DNA from: Candidatus Aminicenantes bacterium JdFR-78
Lineage (GTDB): Bacteria > Acidobacteriota > Aminicenantia > JdFR-78
Direction of reading: 5' to 3'
Length of the DNA stretch: 64,000 nucleotides
Assembly: GCA_002010665.1 (NCBI GenBank)
Contig: MTON01000001.1
Span: forward strand, 147,834-211,833
How positions within the stretch are numbered: the first letter of the stretch is position 1; each line of letters begins with the position of its first letter. A model generated the notes under the pieces. The model did not search any database and had not been told where the DNA came from. It was given only the letters and a program-made list of their open reading frames with translations. Made by a program: the position numbers and the translations under genes. Positions 45,808-56,500 of this stretch are shown piece by piece.

Positions 45808-46745
45808 TAAAAAAGATAAATTTAAAGGATGATAGATTTAGAATATCTCTTTGCAATGAATTGACTCTTTTAAAATTTTCAATTCAAAAATTCGGATTGC
45901 TAAAACCCCCAATTCTAACAAGAAGGAATAACAAGTTCATAATAATTTCAGGATGGAGAAAAGTCTTAGCATGTCAAGAACTTGGAATTGAAAAGATACC
46001 CGCATTTTTATGGAATGAAAGAGATGATTTAAAAATATTGTTATTCAAAATTCATGAATATCTAACTATGAAAAAAGAATTAAATTTTTTAGAAAAGGCA
46101 CAAATTATATCAAAACTTTACCATTTTGGCATGGAAAAAAGGGAAATTATACAGAATTATCTACCTCTCTTGAAAATAAGCCCATCAAACTATGATTTCG
46201 AGACTTATTTATCGCTATCTGAATTAAGTCCATCTATAAAAAGAGCCATATTAAAAGGAAATATAACCTTTCAAGGGGCAAGGGCACTAACCAAGTTTTC
46301 CTTATCCGAACAGGAATTTCTTCTACCTATTATCATACCTATGAGTTCTAATTATCAGAAGGAATTTCTAATTAATGTTTATGAAATTTTAAAAAAAGAA
46401 GGAATAACCTTAGATGAATTATTCTCAAGAAGGGATTTAAAGGAAATAATTGAATCCAGGAATTTCAGTCAACTTGAGAAAATTGAAAAAATTATAGATA
46501 AGGTCAGATCAATTAGATATCCATCTTACACAGCCTTTAAAAAATTTTTTGAGCTTTGGGTAAAAGAAATAAAATTTCCTAAGGGAGTCAATATTCTTCA
46601 TGACCAATTTTTTGAAGAAGAGAAATTAAGTCTAAAGATAAAATTTAAAAATGATAAAGAATTAAGAGATATTTTGGAAAAACTTGAAAAAATTTGTAAT
46701 TCAGAAAAATTCAAGGAATATTTTAAAAGAAAAGATGAAATATAA
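45786..46745 (+). CDS. ParB N-terminal (ParB/sulfiredoxin-fold) domain protein
   Basis: A 319-residue protein. Residues about 1-75 form a ParB/Srx-type domain (IQKFGLLKPPILTRR, then IIISGWRKVLACQELGIEKI). A helical middle region follows (KAQIISKLYHFGMEKREI), like the KorB/ParB DNA-binding helices. The C-terminal third (about 200-319) is charged and not recognised. It is not a chromosome partition gene by context: no parA is nearby. Instead it overlaps the following radical SAM gene by 11 bases. The function is unknown; a DNA-binding or CTP-hydrolysing partner of the radical SAM protein is possible. Confidence 0.75.
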   Translation: MIKKIISIKKINLKDDRFRISLCNELTLLKFSIQKFGLLKPPILTRRNNKFIIISGWRKVLACQELGIEKIPAFLWNERDDLKILLFKIHEYLTMKKELNFLEKAQIISKLYHFGMEKREIIQNYLPLLKISPSNYDFETYLSLSELSPSIKRAILKGNITFQGARALTKFSLSEQEFLLPIIIPMSSNYQKEFLINVYEILKKEGITLDELFSRRDLKEIIESRNFSQLEKIEKIIDKVRSIRYPSYTAFKKFFELWVKEIKFPKGVNILHDQFFEEEKLSLKIKFKNDKELRDILEKLEKICNSEKFKEYFKRKDEI

Positions 46746-47826
46746 ATACATTCCAGATAGAGTTTTTATTGACAGTGAAGTTCTTTATCATCCTATTACT
46801 GTTAGAATAACCAACAATTTACGAAAGACTCCTTATGAAATAGTAAAAAATGTTAAAAGTTTTATAAAAGAGTTTAATTTCAATTATAAAAATGGGAAAA
46901 AATATTTACTAATAACAAAACAAAAGGGGAAATTTATTAAGCCCTGTCCAGGAACTCCTCATTATCTATGCTGTAATTATTACATTATAAATTTAACTCT
47001 GAATTGCCCATTGGATTGCACTTACTGTATTTTACAGTACTATTTGAACAATCCATTCATGATTATTTATGCTAATATCGAAGACTTATTCAGAGAACTT
47101 GACAGTTTTCTATCTCCTAATAAATTTTATAGAATCGGAACAGGAGAATTAACCGACTCATTGGTTTTTGATCATTTTACAGAATTTTCAAAGGATCTAA
47201 TCTCTTATTTTGCGAACAAGAACAATACAGTTTTTGAATTGAAAACCAAAACCACGAACATTGAAAATTTAACGAAGATAAATCCAAATGGTAAAACAGT
47301 TGTGGCGTGGAGTCTTAACTCAGACAGAATTGCAAAAAATGAGGAGATAAATGCTCCTTCAAATATAGAAAGAATTAAAACAGCAAAAAAAATAATTTCT
47401 TATGGTTATAAGGTTGGATTCCATTTTGATCCTATAATTTTTTATCCAGACTGGGAAAAAGATTATTTTAAAATTGTTTATAACATTTTTGAAAATATAA
47501 ACGCAGAATATATTGCATGGATCAGCCTGGGAACATTAAGATTTCCTCCTCGATTAAAAGATATTATTCAAAACCGTTTTCCTAAAACTAAAATAGTGTA
47601 TGACGAATTCATAATTGGTCTTGACGGGAAATTTAGATATTTTAAAACATTGAGACTAAAAATTTATAAAAAATTCGCTAATTGGATTAGAGAACTAAGT
47701 AATGGAAAAGTTTTTATATATCTATGCATGGAAAGTAAAGAAATATGGGAGAAAATTTTGGGCTGGAATCCTAAAGGAAAGAGAGAACTCGGGGATAAAT
47801 TGTGTAAAATCATGCTTGCTAAATAA
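46735..47826 (+). CDS. Spore-photoproduct-lyase-like radical SAM protein
   Basis: A 363-residue radical SAM protein. The SPL-family segment KPCPGTPHYLCCNYYIINLT precedes the SAM cluster motif CPLDCTYC (Cys91, Cys95, Cys98). The downstream IISYGYKVGFHFDPIIFY also matches the family. In spore photoproduct lyase a catalytic Cys (Cys141 in Bacillus) donates a hydrogen; the aligned position here reads GTGELTDSL (Glu138), so that Cys is missing. The frame is open to an ATG at 46684, but the ATG at 46735 fits the family N-terminus. Its pairing with a ParB-like protein suggests DNA as a substrate, though not necessarily the spore photoproduct. Confidence 0.8.
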   Translation: MKYKYIPDRVFIDSEVLYHPITVRITNNLRKTPYEIVKNVKSFIKEFNFNYKNGKKYLLITKQKGKFIKPCPGTPHYLCCNYYIINLTLNCPLDCTYCILQYYLNNPFMIIYANIEDLFRELDSFLSPNKFYRIGTGELTDSLVFDHFTEFSKDLISYFANKNNTVFELKTKTTNIENLTKINPNGKTVVAWSLNSDRIAKNEEINAPSNIERIKTAKKIISYGYKVGFHFDPIIFYPDWEKDYFKIVYNIFENINAEYIAWISLGTLRFPPRLKDIIQNRFPKTKIVYDEFIIGLDGKFRYFKTLRLKIYKKFANWIRELSNGKVFIYLCMESKEIWEKILGWNPKGKRELGDKLCKIMLAK

Positions 47827-47844
47827 TTTTTAAAATAATAAAAT
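47816..47844 (+). promoter_or_regulatory. Promoter of the lipid kinase gene, predicted leaderless
   Basis: TTGCTA (47816-47821) overlaps the end of the radical SAM gene, and TAAAAT (47839-47844) follows after 17 bases. The box ends ten bases before the ATG at 47855. Confidence 0.6.
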
Positions 47845-47854
47845 TTTAAAGCGT

Positions 47855-48748
47855 ATGAAGAAAAAGGAAGAAAAAGTCTTAGTTGTAATAAATCCCAAAG
47901 CAGGTGTAGGTAACAAATTAAAATTTCATAAAATTTTGAAAAAAGAATTACATTCATATTTTAAAATTGTGGAAATTGTGATGACAAGAAAGAAGGGAGA
48001 CGGTTTTGAATATGCAAACAAAGGAAAAGAAGATTTTGATTTAATCGTTGCTTGCGGAGGGGATGGAACCATTAATGAGATTGGCTCAGCCTTGATAAAC
48101 AGTGGTACTACTTTAGGAATAATTCCCTTAGGCTCAGGCAATGGTTTGGCTCGAGGGTTAAAAATTCCAATAGGTTCAGTAAAAAAAGCTGCCCAGGTAT
48201 TATTCAAGGGTGTGGATATAAATATAGATGCGGGAAGAATTGCGAACCATTATTTCTTTAATGTAGCAGGAATTGGATTAGATGCTCAAATAGCAAGGGA
48301 TTTCAATTATCATGATGTGAGAGGAATTGCTCCTTATATCTTTTATGCCGTAAAAAATTTTTTAACGAATCCTCCAATAGAATGCACAATAATAAATGAT
48401 AAAAAAGAGATATTAAAAGACATCCTGATTCTTGCTTTCGCGAATTTTAAAGAATATGGGGGTAAAGCTATAATTGCTCCTTCTGCAAAACCAGATGATG
48501 GGCTATTAGATATATGTATTTTGAAAAAACCAAATTTCTTTGTTGCACTTTACCATTTGCCAAATTTATTTTTGGGGAGGATAAATAAATTACCTTACTA
48601 TTATTCCTTTCAAGCAAACTCATTACATATAAAAGGAAAAACTCCTCTCCTCTTTCACTATGATGGGGAAAAAGGAGAGGAGTTAACAGAGGTAAATATA
48701 TCAGTGCTCCCAAGAGCACTAAAGGTAAGGGTTATTACTCCTCTTTAG
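47855..48748 (+). CDS. Diacylglycerol/lipid kinase family protein (YegS/DgkB-like)
   Basis: A 297-residue soluble lipid kinase. The N-terminal ATP-binding domain has VINPKAGVGNK and the signature LIVACGGDGTINEIGSAL with IPLGSGNGLARGLKIP. The C-terminal beta-sandwich has GIGLDAQIARDF and FHYDGEKGEE. It would phosphorylate diacylglycerol or a related lipid and so recycle it for phospholipid synthesis. The last 14 bases overlap the convergent exbD gene. Confidence 0.9.
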   Translation: MKKKEEKVLVVINPKAGVGNKLKFHKILKKELHSYFKIVEIVMTRKKGDGFEYANKGKEDFDLIVACGGDGTINEIGSALINSGTTLGIIPLGSGNGLARGLKIPIGSVKKAAQVLFKGVDINIDAGRIANHYFFNVAGIGLDAQIARDFNYHDVRGIAPYIFYAVKNFLTNPPIECTIINDKKEILKDILILAFANFKEYGGKAIIAPSAKPDDGLLDICILKKPNFFVALYHLPNLFLGRINKLPYYYSFQANSLHIKGKTPLLFHYDGEKGEELTEVNISVLPRALKVRVITPL

Positions 48749-49151
48749 TTTTAATTTCAGTAATTATTCCCATTATATCTATACCAGCATCCTTAATCTT
48801 TTCAAATGCTTGAACAATCGCTCCATATTCCAATTCAGCATCTGCTTTTATATAAATCTTCCTTTCACCTGTTTTATCTATAAAAGCTTCCTCAACAGCT
48901 TCGGTCAATTTGTCGAGAGTGACCTCTTCCCCATTCAAGAAGATTCTTCCATCCCTTTTCAGGGTAAGTACTACATCAGGGTTTTCAGGCATATTGATTG
49001 TATTAATAGCAGCTGGCAATCTTACATCTATTCCCTTATGGATAAGAGGAGTAACAACCATAAATATTATGAGGAGCACTAAAAGAACGTCGCACAAAGG
49101 AACTACGTTAGGTTCTGATTTAACATCAGTGCTCTCAATATCAATTGCCAT
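48735..49151 (-). CDS. exbD: ExbD/TolR-family proton-channel subunit
   Basis: A 138-residue protein with one N-terminal transmembrane helix (VVPLCDVLLVLLIIFMVVTP) carrying the conserved membrane Asp at the start of the helix, followed by a periplasmic TolR-like domain (VTLDKLTEAVEEAF, KIYIKADAELEYG). With ExbB it powers TonB. It lies 25 bases after exbB, with AAGGGAG before the ATG. Confidence 0.93.
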   Translation of the reverse strand: MAIDIESTDVKSEPNVVPLCDVLLVLLIIFMVVTPLIHKGIDVRLPAAINTINMPENPDVVLTLKRDGRIFLNGEEVTLDKLTEAVEEAFIDKTGERKIYIKADAELEYGAIVQAFEKIKDAGIDIMGIITEIKTKEE

Positions 49152-49176
49152 TTTTTACTCCCTTAATAATTAAAAT

Positions 49177-49860
49177 TTATCTTTTTACTTCTTCATGCTG
49201 TCTTACAAAAAAGTCAACCAATTCAGAAGTTGTATTTGCCATTTCCGCAGCATAAATATCAACCCTATTAAGGAGAAGATTGAAACACCAGACTGCAATT
49301 ACTGCAACTCCGATTCCAAATGCTGTAGTAACCAGTGCTTCTGCAATACCTTGAGCAACAGCCCCGATACCACCCGAACCAGTTAAAGCCATTCCTCTAA
49401 ATGCATTAATAATTCCTGCAATTGTTCCAAAAAGACCAATGAATGGAGCTGATGTAGAAATTGTAGCAAGAACGCTTAATCCTCTTCTTAATTGCTGCAC
49501 GACTATTGTTGTTGCTCTTTCGCATCCTCTCTGACAGGTTTCAATTTGCTCTTCAAAGGAAAGGTTGCTTTCTTTTCCAGCTAAATATTCCCTGATCCCT
49601 GCTGCAGTAACCTGAGCTAAATGACTAACTCTATTTTCTTTTTTAGATGCGAATTCTAAAGCCTCCTCAATTTTTCCCTGCTTTAAAAGATTTGCCAATT
49701 TTGGTGCGATTTCCTTAGATTTCTTTTTGGTCCTATTGTAAAAGATATTCCTTTCGATAAACAGATAGACAGCTACAATTGATAAGGCAATAAGTATTAT
49801 AGCTACTCCTTTAGCCACTGCACCCATAGCTTGCCACATTTCAATTAGACCAAATTCCAT
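49177..49860 (-). CDS. exbB: ExbB/TolQ/MotA-family proton-channel subunit
   Basis: A 227-residue membrane protein with three helices. The first is at about 15-35, and the conserved pair lies at 135-165 and 175-205 with APFIGLFGTIAGIINAF and VAQGIAEALVTTAFGIGVAV. These form the ExbB channel pore, which couples proton flow to TonB. Strong AGGAGGT Shine-Dalgarno. Second gene of tonB-exbB-exbD. Confidence 0.94.
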   Translation of the reverse strand: MEFGLIEMWQAMGAVAKGVAIILIALSIVAVYLFIERNIFYNRTKKKSKEIAPKLANLLKQGKIEEALEFASKKENRVSHLAQVTAAGIREYLAGKESNLSFEEQIETCQRGCERATTIVVQQLRRGLSVLATISTSAPFIGLFGTIAGIINAFRGMALTGSGGIGAVAQGIAEALVTTAFGIGVAVIAVWCFNLLLNRVDIYAAEMANTTSELVDFFVRQHEEVKR

Positions 49861-49902
49861 TTTTTATACCTCCTCTTGATTTTTATTTATTATTTTTTTC
49901 AT

Positions 49903-50676
49903 TTATTGTAATTTAAATGTTACAGTGACAGTGAATATAACGCTTCTTGGTCTTCCATTTATAATCATTGGTTCATACACCCACTGCTTGACCGCATCTA
50001 TTGCAGCTTGGTCAAGGAGAGGAATTGATCTCAGAACTTTTATGTGTTTAACTCTTCCATATATATCAGTTGTACATTCAAGGATAACTGTTCCTTCAAC
50101 TCGTGCCTGCTTTGCAATCTCAGGGTAAATAGGAATAACTTTCTTAATCAGCTTTGGAGGTTTTATTGTACCTCCAACTCGAATAGGTGGTTCAACTTCA
50201 CTTCCAACAACTCCACCAAGAACGCCTCCTACTACTCCGCCCAATACACCTCCTACTACTCCGCCCTCTACTCCGCCTTCTACTCCTCCTTCTACTCCAA
50301 AATCAGTTATTTCTTCATCAGTAATTTCTTCTGGAATCTCAACAGGAGCGATTAATTTTCCAGGCTCAATGGGTTTACGTTCAATCTGCTTAACCACTGT
50401 TGCTTTTTTTCTTCTAGTCTTTTTTGCTGGAGGTGGTGGAGGTGGTGGAGGTGGTGGAGGTGGAGCAAGGAAAGCTGTTGTAATATTTAAGCTAGGTAGG
50501 TTTGAGGCCGTATGTAGCAGAGGAATCACAATTAATGCCAAAATTACAACAGCATGAACAATTAAAGAAATCGGTAGGGAGAGAGCTTTTCTACCTGGAC
50601 TTTTTTCGCCTTTGATAAAGGAATCTTTGAAGATATCAGGTATTTGCTCTTCTTTTTTTACCATTTTTTTTGGCAT
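49903..50676 (-). CDS. tonB: TonB energy transducer with polyproline and Gly-Val repeat linker
   Basis: A 257-residue TonB. A cytoplasmic N-terminus is followed by a single membrane helix (about 33-53). Next come a run of about 12 prolines (72-83), basic KKTRRKK, and a low-complexity GGV(E/V/L) repeat block (about 128-158). The C-terminal TonB domain has PKLIKKVIPIYPEIAKQARV, EGTVILECTTDIYGRV and DQAAIDAVKQWVYEP. It spans the periplasm to energise TonB-dependent receptors such as the one at 10.8-13.5 kb. AGAGGTGA precedes the ATG, and a promoter lies upstream. Confidence 0.94.
   Translation of the reverse strand: MPKKMVKKEEQIPDIFKDSFIKGEKSPGRKALSLPISLIVHAVVILALIVIPLLHTASNLPSLNITTAFLAPPPPPPPPPPPPAKKTRRKKATVVKQIERKPIEPGKLIAPVEIPEEITDEEITDFGVEGGVEGGVEGGVVGGVLGGVVGGVLGGVVGSEVEPPIRVGGTIKPPKLIKKVIPIYPEIAKQARVEGTVILECTTDIYGRVKHIKVLRSIPLLDQAAIDAVKQWVYEPMIINGRPRSVIFTVTVTFKLQ
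50205..50300. repeat. In-frame 12-base repeat array inside tonB
   Basis: Imperfect tandem units of the form CCTCCTACTACT/CCGCCCTCTACT on the plus strand encode the Gly-Gly-Val-X block of TonB. Units are close enough in sequence to allow slipped-strand length change without frame loss. Confidence 0.7.
50428..50465. repeat. GGT/GGA triplet repeat encoding the TonB polyproline run
   Basis: About 12 consecutive GGT/GGA triplets on the plus strand read as CCA/CCT proline codons of tonB. A simple-sequence tract of this type is prone to length change in multiples of three. Confidence 0.75.
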
Positions 50677-50712
50677 TTAATCACCTCTTTTAACAATATT
50701 ATGCCATAAATA

Positions 50713-50741
50713 AGTATAAATCATTTATGGTTAAATTTCAA
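50713..50741 (-). promoter_or_regulatory. Promoter of tonB-exbB-exbD
   Basis: On the minus strand TTGAAA (50736-50741) and TATACT (50713-50718) are separated by 17 bases. The leader is about 29 bases and has a Shine-Dalgarno. It implies that tonB-exbBD can be transcribed apart from the upstream sec genes. Confidence 0.55.
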
Positions 50742-50745
50742 TATT

Positions 50746-51669
50746 TTATTTCTTTATTCCCTTCTTGAAGATATTGTACCAAGCCAACACTATTGGACAT
50801 GACTGATATATCGTTGAATAAGTTCCACAGATTACACCAATAATCATTGTAAAGGCAAAATCATTAATCACTTCTCCACCAAGAAAATATAAAGCAAGAA
50901 CTGTTAATAAAGTTGTAAAAGAGGTAATTACTGTTCTACTTAAAGTCTGATTAATGCTATCATTTAAAATTTGTTCAAAGGGCTTTTTCCGACCTAATTT
51001 AAGATTATCCCTTACTCTATCGAAAATTACTATGGTATCGTTTAAAGAATAACCAACTATTGTGAGAATAGCAGCTATAACAGGTAAGTTAATTTCTCTA
51101 TTGGTTAGAGAAAGTATTGAAGTTGTTATTAAAACGTCGTGAGTAAGAGTAAGAATTGCAGCAATTCCATAGCTTATCTGAAATCTTAAAGCAATATAAA
51201 TGAGCATCCCTATTAATGCCCATATAGTTGCTTGAGTGGCTTTTCGCCTTAGATCATGACCCACAGCAGGGCCCACAGTTTCTTTACTCAAAACCTCAAA
51301 CTTACCAAGTTCCTTGTGTTTTTTAATGGCTTCAACTATTTTCCTCCCCATAATTTCATGTGCTTCTATCTCTTCCTTTTCTTTTAAGGTAATTGTTCTA
51401 ATTAAATATTCCTTTTTCCCATGTCCAACTTCTTGAATTCGGCTTTGCCCCAAACCAACATTCCTCAGTGCCTCCCTAATTTTTTCTATAGGAGTGGGCT
51501 GTTCAAATTTAATTCTTATTAAAGTTCCACCCGCAAAATCAACTCCAAAATTCAACCCCTTTTTATGCATAATAGAGATAATACCAGAAATTATTATCAT
51601 ACCAGATAACAGAAATGCAAAATATTTATATTTCAAAAAATTTATTTTTGGTTCTTTAAATAATCTCAT
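50746..51669 (-). CDS. secF: Protein translocase subunit SecF
   Basis: A 307-residue membrane protein that, with SecD, uses the proton gradient to finish protein export. The N-terminal helix is followed by the periplasmic domain with GLNFGVDFAGGTLIRIKF, then five C-terminal helices with the conserved GYSLNDTIVIFDRVRDNLK. It starts one base after the secD stop. Confidence 0.95.
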   Translation of the reverse strand: MRLFKEPKINFLKYKYFAFLLSGMIIISGIISIMHKKGLNFGVDFAGGTLIRIKFEQPTPIEKIREALRNVGLGQSRIQEVGHGKKEYLIRTITLKEKEEIEAHEIMGRKIVEAIKKHKELGKFEVLSKETVGPAVGHDLRRKATQATIWALIGMLIYIALRFQISYGIAAILTLTHDVLITTSILSLTNREINLPVIAAILTIVGYSLNDTIVIFDRVRDNLKLGRKKPFEQILNDSINQTLSRTVITSFTTLLTVLALYFLGGEVINDFAFTMIIGVICGTYSTIYQSCPIVLAWYNIFKKGIKK

Positions 51670-51670
51670 T

Positions 51671-53221
51671 TTAAATACTCAATTTTTCAATTTTTTTCTT
51701 TCTCGACAATACAATATCAAAAATGAGTCTCGAAACAAAAACCGCTGTAAACATGCTCGCGGATATTCCAATAATCAATGTAACCGCAAATCCCTTTACA
51801 GGTCCTGTTCCAAACTGAAATAAGAAAATAGCTGCAATAATTGTGGTTACATTTGCATCAAGAATAGTACGGAAAGCTTTTGAAAATCCACTCGCAATTG
51901 CTGCTCTTACTGTTTTTCCTAATCTTAAGTCCTCCCTAATCCTTTCAAAAATAAGAACATTTGCATCAACTGACATGCCAATGGTTAATATAATCCCTGC
52001 AATTCCTGGAAGAGTTAAAGTTGCCCTAAAATAGGCTAAAGCACCAGCTAAAATAACCATGTTTAAAATAAGAGCAACTACTGAATTTATACCAGAAAGC
52101 TTGTAATAAAATACCATAAAAGCCATAACAAGAATTAGTGCAATTATAGTAGCAGTCAAACCTTTTCTGATTGAATCAGCACCAAGTGAAGGACCTATTG
52201 TTCTCTCCTCTAAGTATTTAATAGAAGCTGGTAATGCTCCAGCTCTCAATATTAGTGCTAAATCTTCAGCTTGCTCTACAGTAAACCTCCCTTGAATTGA
52301 GGCACTATCAGAGGCGATTCTTTCTCTTATAACAGGACTTGATTGAACTTTTCCATCAAGAATTATTGCTAATAAGCGACCTACATTTTCTGAAGTTGCT
52401 TTTTCAAATCTTTTTGCACCAGAAGGAGTTAATGTAAAAACAACGTCAGGATTATTCCATTCATCAACTGAGCGTCGGGCATTTTTTAAATCTTTACCAG
52501 TAATAACTGCCACTTTATGTACAAGATAATATCCTCCCTCTGTCCTTGTAGGATCTCCTTTTACAATTTCCATCTGATCAGGCACCTTGCCTCCATAATC
52601 TTTTAAAAGAGTTTCTATATCAGGTGCAGGACCAGCTTCTACTAATTTTAATTCCAGAAGTGCTGTTGTTTTAATTATTTTCTTTACCCTTTCAGGATCC
52701 TCTACACCTGGGAGTTGAACAAGAATTCTATCCCCTCCCATACCTTGACGTTGAATGACTGGTTCAGCAACTCCAAACTGGTCAACCCTGTTTCTAATTG
52801 TTTCTATTGCCTGTTTTACTGCTTGATCTCTTAGATAAGAAGCTACCCTTGCCTTCATCGTTAAGAAGACTTTATCTCCCCTGATAGAGTAATTCCATTC
52901 TCTAAAGAGATCATCTAGGATGTCTCTTATTTTCCCTTCTTGTTCTGACTTAATTCCTTCGATAACAATTTCCCCAATTTTTTCCTTTTTAATAGAAGAA
53001 AATTCTAATCTTTCTTTCTTAAATTCTTCTTGCAGACGAGCTATTTCTTGGTCTGTCTCTATATTGATGGCATCATCCGTCATAACCTGTAAGACTAAAT
53101 GAATTCCACCTTTTAGATCTAACCCTAACTTAATCTTTTCCTTAGGAGGATATGCGAGAAAAATAGAAAGTCCGATTATAAATAAAGTGAGTCCCAATCT
53201 CCAACCTATTCTTCTACGCAT
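51671..53221 (-). CDS. secD: Protein translocase subunit SecD
   Basis: A 516-residue membrane protein. Conserved parts are the N-terminal LGLDLKGGIHLVLQV, the periplasmic P1 head (VDQFGVAEPVIQRQG, ILVQLPGVEDPERVKKII) and the C-terminal helices with TIGMSVDANVLIFERIRED. The length is in the usual range. It starts one base after the HD-domain gene and precedes secF. Confidence 0.95.
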   Translation of the reverse strand: MRRRIGWRLGLTLFIIGLSIFLAYPPKEKIKLGLDLKGGIHLVLQVMTDDAINIETDQEIARLQEEFKKERLEFSSIKKEKIGEIVIEGIKSEQEGKIRDILDDLFREWNYSIRGDKVFLTMKARVASYLRDQAVKQAIETIRNRVDQFGVAEPVIQRQGMGGDRILVQLPGVEDPERVKKIIKTTALLELKLVEAGPAPDIETLLKDYGGKVPDQMEIVKGDPTRTEGGYYLVHKVAVITGKDLKNARRSVDEWNNPDVVFTLTPSGAKRFEKATSENVGRLLAIILDGKVQSSPVIRERIASDSASIQGRFTVEQAEDLALILRAGALPASIKYLEERTIGPSLGADSIRKGLTATIIALILVMAFMVFYYKLSGINSVVALILNMVILAGALAYFRATLTLPGIAGIILTIGMSVDANVLIFERIREDLRLGKTVRAAIASGFSKAFRTILDANVTTIIAAIFLFQFGTGPVKGFAVTLIIGISASMFTAVFVSRLIFDIVLSRKKKIEKLSI

Positions 53222-53222
53222 T

Positions 53223-53875
53223 CTAAAGTCTCACGCCATTGATTATTAATTGAAATTTACATCCGAGCATACTACTTGCTTTTCTACAGGCGAGCATTCT
53301 TGAAAGAAAAATCTCAAAGTATTCCATAATCTGGGATATTTCTTGGTCAATTTCGAGAAAAAGGGAAATTATTTTATTTCTTTTATCCACTTTTATTTTT
53401 GACTCAGTAACCGCATAGTTCACTCTATCATGTATATCAAAATTTATAAATTTTGTTGTTCTTACTCTTGTGCGATGCACATCAGCTTTATCAGCAATAA
53501 CAACCGATGATGAAATAGCATCAGTTGGAATTCCAGTTTCTTCCTCATGATTACTTATTGCATTCATAATCAGAGCTATTTCCTTTTCATCCATTCCAAG
53601 GGAATTTAAGGTTGTAAATGCAAGCAAAGCACTTGCTTGAGGATGGTTTTCTCTCCCCATAAAATTCCCCATGTCATGGATATAACCAGCAATTGCTGCT
53701 AATTCTTGCTCCCTCGATGGATATCCCAATTCTCTCAATATAAATCTAGCATTATCAGCGGTGAATTGGGCATGGCGAAAACCATGTTCAGTATAACCTA
53801 TCTCTCCAAGATAATTATTACTTTTCTCAATGAATGCTTTTATCTGTGGGTGTTCAGCGATTGTTTTCAAAGTGA

Positions 53876-53879
<4 letters not shown>
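53223..53879 (-). CDS. HD-domain phosphohydrolase-like protein in the yajC-secDF operon
   Basis: A 218-residue soluble protein of the HD superfamily. Metal ligands are visible as HGFRHAQFTADNA (first His), GYIHDMGNFMG (the HD pair), HPQASALLAF and NHEEETGIPTDAISSSVVIADKADV. It overlaps yajC by four bases and secD follows after one base, so it is co-expressed with the protein-export machinery. Its substrate (nucleotide or other phosphate ester) is unknown. An HD gene inserted between yajC and secD is not part of the classic operon. Confidence 0.75.
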
Positions 53880-56396
<2,517 letters not shown>

Positions 56397-56405
56397 TCTT
56401 CTTTA

Positions 56406-56434
56406 ATTTAAATCTATAATTAAAAAAATTGCAA
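56406..56434 (-). promoter_or_regulatory. Promoter of the ychF-tgt-sec operon, predicted leaderless
   Basis: On the minus strand TTGCAA (56429-56434) and TTAAAT (56406-56411) are separated by 17 bases. The -10 box is weak (four of six) and ends nine bases before the ATG at 56396. Confidence 0.4.
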
Positions 56435-56449
56435 CTTGATTTTTTAAAT

Positions 56450-56477
56450 TTGATTTATAAATATAAAGAGTTATAAT
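56450..56477 (+). promoter_or_regulatory. Promoter of the menA-like/lepB operon
   Basis: TTGATT (56450-56455) and a perfect TATAAT (56472-56477) are separated by 16 bases. The short leader contains the strong GGAGGAGG ribosome site before the ATG at 56501. Confidence 0.65.
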
Positions 56478-56500
56478 AAAAAATTGCTGGAGGAGGAAAG

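Noticed and set aside
45786..46745. Chromosome- or plasmid-partition ParB near a replication origin
   Set aside because: No parA, gidAB, dnaA or parS-like repeats are nearby, and the gene is coupled to a radical SAM gene.
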